NCBI RefSeq assembly: GCF_020510525.1
Contig: NZ_CP075188.1
Coordinates: 2,666,001 to 2,730,000 of the forward strand
DNA length: 64,000 nucleotides
Direction: 5' to 3'
Origin: Quatrionicoccus australiensis
GTDB lineage: Bacteria; Pseudomonadota; Gammaproteobacteria; Burkholderiales; Rhodocyclaceae
Of the stretch, positions 59,125 through 64,000 are shown one piece after another (position 1 is the first letter of the stretch; each line of letters opens with the position of its first letter). The position numbers and the translations under genes were made by a program. Under the pieces are notes generated by a model. It did not search any database and had not been told where the DNA came from. It saw nothing but the letters and a program-made list of their open reading frames with translations.

Positions 59125-60072
59125 TCAGAACGGGTTGCTGCACAGTGCCGTCTTGGCGCTGCGGTACTCTTGCTGCATGCGGGCCACCAGTTCGGCGGTC
59201 GGCAGCACTTCACCGATCGTGCCGACACCCTGCCCGGCCCCCCAGATATCTTTCCAGGCCTTGGCGCCGGCAGCGGCGCCGAAGTTCATCGCCGACTTGT
59301 CCTTCTCCGGCAGATTGGCCGGATCAAGGCCGGAGGCGATGATGCTCTTGCTCAGGTAGTTGCCATGCACACCGGTGAAATACGGCGTGTAGACGACATC
59401 CTTGGCAGCGGAATCGATAATTGCCTGTTTGTAGGCGTCGACCGCGTTGGCCTCTTGCGTGGCGATGAAACGCGTGCCGATGTAGGCAAAGTCCGCCCCC
59501 ATCGCCTGCGCGGCGAGAATGGCGCTACCGTTGGTGATAGCACCGGACAACGCGATCGGACCGTCGTAAAACTTGCGGATTTCCCCGACCAGCGCGAACG
59601 GGCTGAGCGTGCCGGCATGGCCGCCGGCCCCGGCGCAGACCAGGATCAGGCCGTCGACACCGGCTTCCAGCGCCTTTTCAGCGTGACGCACGCTGATCAC
59701 GTCATGGAAGACCTTGCCGCCGTAGGCATGCACATGCGGCACGATCTGGGTCGGCGCTGACAGGCTGGTGATGATCAGCGGCACTTCGTGCTTCACGCAC
59801 AGTGCCATATCGTGTTCGAGGCGCTCGTTCGACGGATGGATGATCTGGTTGACCGCAAACGGCGCCGCCTTCGGATCGTTGGCCAGTTCGCTCTTGATGC
59901 GCAGCAGCCAGTCGTCGAGCAAGTCCTTGGGGCGGGCATTGAGGGCCGGGAAGGAGCCGATCAGGCCGGCCTTGCACTGGGCGATGACGAGGTCCGGGTT
60001 GGAAACGATGAACATCGGCGCGCAGATGACCGGCAGGCTGAGGTTCTTGTTCAGGGAAGCGGGGATGGGCAA
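59125..60072 (-). CDS. Nitronate monooxygenase (2-nitropropane dioxygenase family)
   Basis: TTG 60072 with AAGGAGC upstream gives 315 residues starting LPIPASLNKNLSLPVICAPM; the longer frame to 60150 overlaps the acyl-CoA synthetase gene and is not used. The start follows that gene's stop by one base, so translation is coupled. FMN-binding features are ICAPMFIVSN at the start, LVCAGAGGHAG near residue 165, ALSGAITNGSAILAAQAMGA near 195 and YIGTRFIATQEANA after it. The enzymes oxidise alkyl nitronates; why one sits in fatty-acid operons is not known. Confidence 0.92.
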   Translation of the reverse strand: MPIPASLNKNLSLPVICAPMFIVSNPDLVIAQCKAGLIGSFPALNARPKDLLDDWLLRIKSELANDPKAAPFAVNQIIHPSNERLEHDMALCVKHEVPLIITSLSAPTQIVPHVHAYGGKVFHDVISVRHAEKALEAGVDGLILVCAGAGGHAGTLSPFALVGEIRKFYDGPIALSGAITNGSAILAAQAMGADFAYIGTRFIATQEANAVDAYKQAIIDSAAKDVVYTPYFTGVHGNYLSKSIIASGLDPANLPEKDKSAMNFGAAAGAKAWKDIWGAGQGVGTIGEVLPTAELVARMQQEYRSAKTALCSNPF

Positions 60073-60073
60073 T

Positions 60074-61735
60074 TCAAGCTCCTTCTTTGAGGGCGCGACG
60101 CAGGATCTTGCCGACGTTGGTACGCGGCAGGTCGTCGCGGAATTCAACATGTTTCGGCACCTTGTAGCCGGTCAGCTGGCTGCGGCAATGCTCGATCAGC
60201 ATGCGTTCGTTGAGCGCCGGGTCCTTGCGCACCACGAATATCTTCACGGCTTCGCCGGAGTGCTCGTCGGGCACGCCGATGGCGGCGACGAACATGACTC
60301 CGGGATGCATGGCGACAGCTTCCTCGACCTCGTTCGGATAGACGTTGAAGCCGGAGACCAGGATCATGTCCTTTTTACGGTCGACCAGGAAAACGAAGCC
60401 TTTTTTGTCCACGTAGCCGACATCGCCGGTACGCAGGAAGCGATCCGGGTAGAAGACGAGATCGGTTTCTTCCTGGCGCTGCCAGTAGCCGGCCATCACC
60501 TGCGGCCCGCGGATGCAGATTTCGCCGATCTGGCCCTGCGGCACTTCGGTGCCGTAGTCGTCACGGATCGAGACTTCGGTCGAGGAAATCGGCAGGCCGA
60601 TCGAGCCATTGAACTCGTGCATGTCGAGCGGGTTGATGGTCGCCGCCGGCGAGGTTTCGGTCAGGCCGTAAGCCTGCAGGATGGGCACGCCGGTGACCTT
60701 CAGCCAGTGCTCGGCAACCGCGCCCTGCACCGCCATGCCGCCGCCCAGCGTGACGTTCATGGTCGAAAAGTCGAGATCCTTGAAGCCGGGATCGTTGAGC
60801 AGCGCGGCAAACAAGGTATTGACGCCCGTCACCACGGTCACCGGGTATTTGCCCCACTCCTTGACGAAGCCCGGGATGTCGCGCGGATTGGCGATCAGCA
60901 GGTTCTTGGCGCCGATCATCAGGAAGGTCAGGCAGTTCGCGGTCAGCGCGAAGATGTGATACAGCGGCAAGGCGGTGATGATGAATTCTTGGCCTTCGTG
61001 CACCACCGGCTTGATCCAGCTGTACGCCTGCATCACGTTGGAAGCGATGTTGCCGTGCGTCAGCATGGCGCCCTTGGAAATACCGGTCGTGCCGCCGGTG
61101 TATTGCAGGAAGGCGATGTCGCTCTGCGCCAGTGCCACCGGCTTGAAGCCGTGCTGGCGCCCGGCGGCGAGTGCGGCGTTGAAGCGGATCGCGTCGGGCA
61201 GTTGCCAGGCTGGCACCATCTTCTTGACGTGGCGCAGCACCAGATTGACCACCGTCCCCTTGAGCGCCCCGAGCATCTCGCCCATCGGCGTGACCACGAC
61301 ATGCTTGATCGCGGTGCGCGCAACCACCTGCTCCAGCGTGTGCGCAAAATTCTCGACGATGACGATCGCCGTCGCGCCCGAATCCTTCAACTGGTGCTCA
61401 AGTTCGCGCGGCGTGTAGAGCGGATTGCAATTGACCACGACGCAGCCGGCGCGCAGCGTGCCGAACAGCGCCACCGGATATTGCAGCATGTTCGGCATCA
61501 TCAGCGCGACGCGTTCGCCGGGCTGGATGCCGAGCGACTGCAGCCAGCCGGCGAAGGCCTGCGTGCCCGCGTCGAGTTCGCCGTAGGTCATTTCCTTGCC
61601 CATGCTGATATAGGCGACCTTGTCGGCGAATTTCGTGCAGGCGTTCTCGAACAGGGCGACCAGCGACGGAATGTGCTCGATGTCGATTTCGGCCGGAATG
61701 CCTTGCGGATAGCTTTGTAGCCAGATTTTTTCCAT
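60074..61735 (-). CDS. fadD: Long-chain fatty acyl-CoA synthetase
   Basis: The 553-residue AMP-forming ligase activates fatty acids to acyl-CoA. It begins MEKIWLQSYPQGIPAEIDIE, the FadD-type start, has the phosphate-binding loop QYTGGTTGISKGAML near residue 215, YGLTETSPAATINP near 355, GEICIRGPQVMAGYW near 410 and the hinge and lysine region RKKDMILVSGFNVYPNEVE near 450, ending in PRTNVGKILRRAL. Length is normal for FadD. Gene symbol is by best family fit. Confidence 0.93.
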   Translation of the reverse strand: MEKIWLQSYPQGIPAEIDIEHIPSLVALFENACTKFADKVAYISMGKEMTYGELDAGTQAFAGWLQSLGIQPGERVALMMPNMLQYPVALFGTLRAGCVVVNCNPLYTPRELEHQLKDSGATAIVIVENFAHTLEQVVARTAIKHVVVTPMGEMLGALKGTVVNLVLRHVKKMVPAWQLPDAIRFNAALAAGRQHGFKPVALAQSDIAFLQYTGGTTGISKGAMLTHGNIASNVMQAYSWIKPVVHEGQEFIITALPLYHIFALTANCLTFLMIGAKNLLIANPRDIPGFVKEWGKYPVTVVTGVNTLFAALLNDPGFKDLDFSTMNVTLGGGMAVQGAVAEHWLKVTGVPILQAYGLTETSPAATINPLDMHEFNGSIGLPISSTEVSIRDDYGTEVPQGQIGEICIRGPQVMAGYWQRQEETDLVFYPDRFLRTGDVGYVDKKGFVFLVDRKKDMILVSGFNVYPNEVEEAVAMHPGVMFVAAIGVPDEHSGEAVKIFVVRKDPALNERMLIEHCRSQLTGYKVPKHVEFRDDLPRTNVGKILRRALKEGA

Positions 61736-61756
61736 TTTTGTCTCCTCCGGTGTGCC

Positions 61757-62335
61757 CTAGCTGCCGAGCATGGCCTTCTTCAATGCCGCATCGGCCGGCT
61801 TGTCGCCGAGCCAGACCTTGAGCAGGGCGCGGGCAAAGGCCGCACCCGCCACCTTGCCGCGCGCCTCGCCGTTCTGGCTGACACTGACGCCGGCCTCGGA
61901 AAAATCGATGGCGACGGTATCGCCTTCCTTGACCTTGCCGATGCCCTTCATGATGCCGGCCAGTTGCTCGGCCGGCCCTTTCAGGTCGGACAACTCGGCC
62001 GGCGAAAGGTTGTTGCGCAAGCCTTCATCGAGCGCCGAGTGCAGCGACTCGGCTTCGAGGTCGCGCAGCAGGCGCAGGCTGACCCTGCGCGGCGCGTTGC
62101 TGTCGATGATGGCAGCCGGCGACGAGGCCTTCTCACCAACATAAAGCGCCCCGACATAGACCTTGATGAAAAAGCGGGTACGCAGCCCGGCGCCGTTGAG
62201 CACCAGTTCGTTGCTGCCGACGCGCAGTTTTTCCTCGACCCGAACGCCGGCGACTTCCGCCGCCTGCAGACCGGGTACGGCGAGCAGCACAGCAACCAGG
62301 GCGGCGCGGCGAACGCATTGCGATGTAACCATCAT
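61757..62335 (-). CDS. Chalcone isomerase-like periplasmic protein
   Basis: The 192-residue product has a signal peptide (VRRAALVAVLLAVPGLQA) and the chalcone isomerase-like fold: VAGVRVEEKLRVGSNELVLN, FFIKVYVGALYVGEK, IDSNAPRRVSLRLLRDLEAE and GDTVAIDFSEAGVSVSQNGE. Bacterial members do not make flavonoids; plant relatives include fatty-acid-binding proteins, which fits the lipid operon. Its start overlaps the stop of the DUF4442 gene by four bases. Confidence 0.88.
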   Translation of the reverse strand: MMVTSQCVRRAALVAVLLAVPGLQAAEVAGVRVEEKLRVGSNELVLNGAGLRTRFFIKVYVGALYVGEKASSPAAIIDSNAPRRVSLRLLRDLEAESLHSALDEGLRNNLSPAELSDLKGPAEQLAGIMKGIGKVKEGDTVAIDFSEAGVSVSQNGEARGKVAGAAFARALLKVWLGDKPADAALKKAMLGS

Positions 62336-62841
62336 TTGTCTCCTCCGGCTTTTTGCCGGTAGTAGTTTTTTTCGGCGATATAGACCGTTCTTTCAACGAT
62401 CGTGTGTACCGTACCCTGGTCGTCCTTGAGTTCGACCAGGAAGGTTCTTTCCAGCTCCGGCACGTCCAGCAACGCGGCACGAATCTCGGCAATCTCCTCC
62501 TTACGCAGCACGAAATCGCCGTACAGCGTCGTGTAACCGGGCTTGCGGTAGCGGATGCTGGCCGCCTTGTCCCAGACGATGTAATTGTCGCCGAGCGCCG
62601 CCATCAACATCATCGGATGCGCCCCATCGGTGATTGCAAACAGCGAGCCGCCGTACAGCGAGCCGACAATGTTGCGCGTCTTCCAGCTGAGCGCCAGGCG
62701 GATGCGGATATGGCGCAAGTCCTTCGCCACATGCACGACCCGCCCGCCGGTACCGCGAAAGGCCGGGTGAAAATTGAAGCCAAGACGCACCATGCGCGCC
62801 CGCCAGCTGGGAGAAAGCCGGGCCAGCCAGGCGGGTTTCAT
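62332..62841 (-). CDS. DUF4442 hotdog-fold protein (thioesterase-like)
   Basis: ATG 62841 gives 169 residues beginning MKPAWLARLSPSWRARMVRL; the longer frame overlaps the thiolase gene. The hotdog fold is shown by IRIRLALSWKTRNIVGSLYG and GGSLFAITDGAHPMMLMAAL, with no clear catalytic Asp/Glu of PaaI thioesterases but the Asp in FAITDG in the expected place. It may hydrolyse or bind acyl-CoA. It overlaps the chalcone isomerase-like gene and lies 29 bases downstream of thiolase in the same operon. Confidence 0.85.
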   Translation of the reverse strand: MKPAWLARLSPSWRARMVRLGFNFHPAFRGTGGRVVHVAKDLRHIRIRLALSWKTRNIVGSLYGGSLFAITDGAHPMMLMAALGDNYIVWDKAASIRYRKPGYTTLYGDFVLRKEEIAEIRAALLDVPELERTFLVELKDDQGTVHTIVERTVYIAEKNYYRQKAGGDK

Positions 62842-62870
62842 GGTTTTTGCCTTTTTTGCACGGTCGACCG

Positions 62871-64000
62871 TCAGAGACGTTCGATAATGCCGGCTGCACC
62901 CATACCGGTGCCGATACACATGCTGACCATGCCGTAACGACCGCCGGTGCGCTGCAAACCGTGCGTCAGCGTCGCGATGCGGATCGCACCGGTGGCGCCG
63001 AGCGGGTGACCGAGCGCAATGGCGCCACCGAGCGGATTGATCTTCGCCGGGTTCAGGCCCAGTTCCTGGGTCACGGCCAGCGCCTGCGCCGCGAAGGCTT
63101 CGTTGAGTTCGATCCAGTCGAGGTCGTCCTGATGGATGCCGACTTGCGCCAGCACCTTCGGGATGGCCGCAATCGGGCCGATACCCATGATCTCCGGTGC
63201 GACACCGCCGACGGCATAGCCGGCAAAGCGGGCGAGCGGCGTCAGGTTGTGTTCCCTGAGCACCTTTTCCGAGACCAGCATGACGGCAGCGGCGCCGTCC
63301 GACATCTGCGAGGAATTGCCGGCGGTGACCGAACCGCGCGCATGGAACACCGGCTTGAGCTTGCCGAGGCGCTCCAGCGAGGCATCGGCACGCGGGCCTT
63401 CGTCGGTATCGGCAAGACGCTGGCGCAACTTGATGTTGCCGGATGCCAGGTCAGGCAGGCTTTCGCTGATCGCGTACGGCGTCGTTTCGGCCTTGAAGTG
63501 ACCGGCGGCAATCGCCGCACAGGCCTTCTGGTTGGAGGCGAGCGCGAAGGCGTCCTGCGCATCGCGGGAAATTTTCCACTGGTTCGCCACCTTCTCGGCG
63601 GTCAAACCCATGCCGAAGGCGATACCGAGGTTTTCCTCCTTCGCGAAGATGGCCGGGTTCATCGACATCTTGTTGCCCATGATCTGCGGCATCACCGACA
63701 TCGACTCGGTACCGGCGGCAATCATCACGTCGGCCAGGCCGAGGCGGATCTGGTTGGCGGCATCGGCCACCGCCTGCACCCCGGAGGAGCAGAAGCGGTT
63801 GATCGTGATGCCAGGCACGGTGATCGGCAGGCCGGCGAGCAGCGCGCCGATGCGGGCGACGTTCATGCCCTGCTCGGCTTCCGGCATCGCACATCCAACG
63901 ATGACGTCGCCGATGCGTGCCGGGTCGATGCCCGGCACCTGCGCGACCACCGCCTTGATGACCGCGGCCAGCATGTCGTCCGGCCGCACGTTCTTGAACA
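62871..64000 (-). CDS. Acetyl-CoA acyltransferase (thiolase), 5' end beyond the window
   Basis: The gene runs off the right edge; FKNVRPDDMLAAVIKAVV is near the visible N-terminus and about 20-25 residues are missing. Thiolase cleaves 3-ketoacyl-CoA in the last step of beta-oxidation. The acyl-accepting Cys lies in NRFCSSGVQAVADAA, the active His in GGAIALGHPLGATGAIR, and the second Cys in VSMCIGTGMGAAGI close to the C-terminus. It is the first visible gene of the minus-strand lipid operon; a multifunctional FadB-type gene may precede it, which cannot be seen here. Confidence 0.95.
   Translation of the reverse strand, partial: FKNVRPDDMLAAVIKAVVAQVPGIDPARIGDVIVGCAMPEAEQGMNVARIGALLAGLPITVPGITINRFCSSGVQAVADAANQIRLGLADVMIAAGTESMSVMPQIMGNKMSMNPAIFAKEENLGIAFGMGLTAEKVANQWKISRDAQDAFALASNQKACAAIAAGHFKAETTPYAISESLPDLASGNIKLRQRLADTDEGPRADASLERLGKLKPVFHARGSVTAGNSSQMSDGAAAVMLVSEKVLREHNLTPLARFAGYAVGGVAPEIMGIGPIAAIPKVLAQVGIHQDDLDWIELNEAFAAQALAVTQELGLNPAKINPLGGAIALGHPLGATGAIRIATLTHGLQRTGGRYGMVSMCIGTGMGAAGIIERL

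Noticed and set aside
57270..59342. Plus-strand 690-codon open frame opposite the acyl-CoA dehydrogenase
   Set aside because: Shadow of a GC-rich gene; the minus strand encodes a textbook acyl-CoA dehydrogenase.
62860..62871. Palindrome ACGGTCGACCGT downstream of thiolase, with similar GGTCGACCG at other loci
   Set aside because: The other copies are inside coding sequence and there is no loop or T run; most likely chance in GC-rich DNA.

Overview
This 64 kb, GC-rich window comes from the chromosome of a betaproteobacterium, most likely Rhodocyclaceae (Dechloromonas/Azonexus-like). The basis is the conserved neighbour groups (pgeF-rluD-bamD; gloB-methyltransferase-rnhA-dnaQ), a polyhydroxyalkanoate phasin, a RegBA-type redox two-component pair, a cytochrome bd cluster with CydP, and a fatty-acid oxidation block. 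Species assignment is inference. I see no tRNA, rRNA, CRISPR array, insertion sequence or prophage. Coding density is high and almost every gene appears intact. The first gene (CoA transferase) and the last gene (thiolase) are cut by the window edges.

Layout. 1-3 kb: end of a succinate/acetate CoA-transferase, then an outer-membrane porin-like protein and a small PstS-like periplasmic protein. 3-9.4 kb: a membrane hybrid histidine kinase (minus strand) and a very large BTAD/AAA/TPR regulator (plus strand), divergently transcribed. 9.4-22.2 kb: a two-partner secretion operon, tpsB then tpsA, encoding a 3685-residue filamentous adhesin whose gene carries long tandem repeats. 22.4-25 kb: pgeF, rluD and, divergently, bamD. 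25-32.5 kb: a minus-strand operon of a giant AsmA-like DUF748 protein, RmuC, a DUF3293 protein and a Ser/Thr kinase-HDOD-GAF fusion. 32.6-34.4 kb: a small membrane protein, a REC-GGDEF diguanylate cyclase and a single-domain response regulator.

34.4-41.7 kb is the most distinctive block. A sigma-54 activator with a cysteine-containing PAS domain is divergent from a cytochrome bd oxidase cluster, cydP-cydA-(Spy/CpxP-like)-cydB-(Rieske protein)-cydX-ybgE-(NifX-like)-(DUF2141)-(conserved hypothetical). The intergenic region carries a -24/-12 type promoter and repeated CTGCCA boxes that could be the activator's binding sites. 41.8-46 kb: an Acr3/BASS-type transporter and a MacAB-like export system. 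46-51 kb: gloB, methyltransferase, rnhA, dnaQ, a lipase-like hydrolase and an M18 aminopeptidase.

51-57 kb: a phasin gene, followed by what looks like a small RNA of about 60 nt with an anti-Shine-Dalgarno loop and its own promoter; then a small protein, an HD-GYP protein, RegB/RegA, and a copper-delivery set (PCuAC, SCO, membrane protein) divergent from a TlpA-like thioredoxin. Near-identical palindromes matching a RegA-type box lie before regB and between the copper operon and tlpA, so RegBA may control both. 57-64 kb: a minus-strand lipid catabolism block (thiolase, DUF4442 hotdog protein, chalcone-isomerase-like protein, acyl-CoA synthetase, nitronate monooxygenase, acyl-CoA dehydrogenase).
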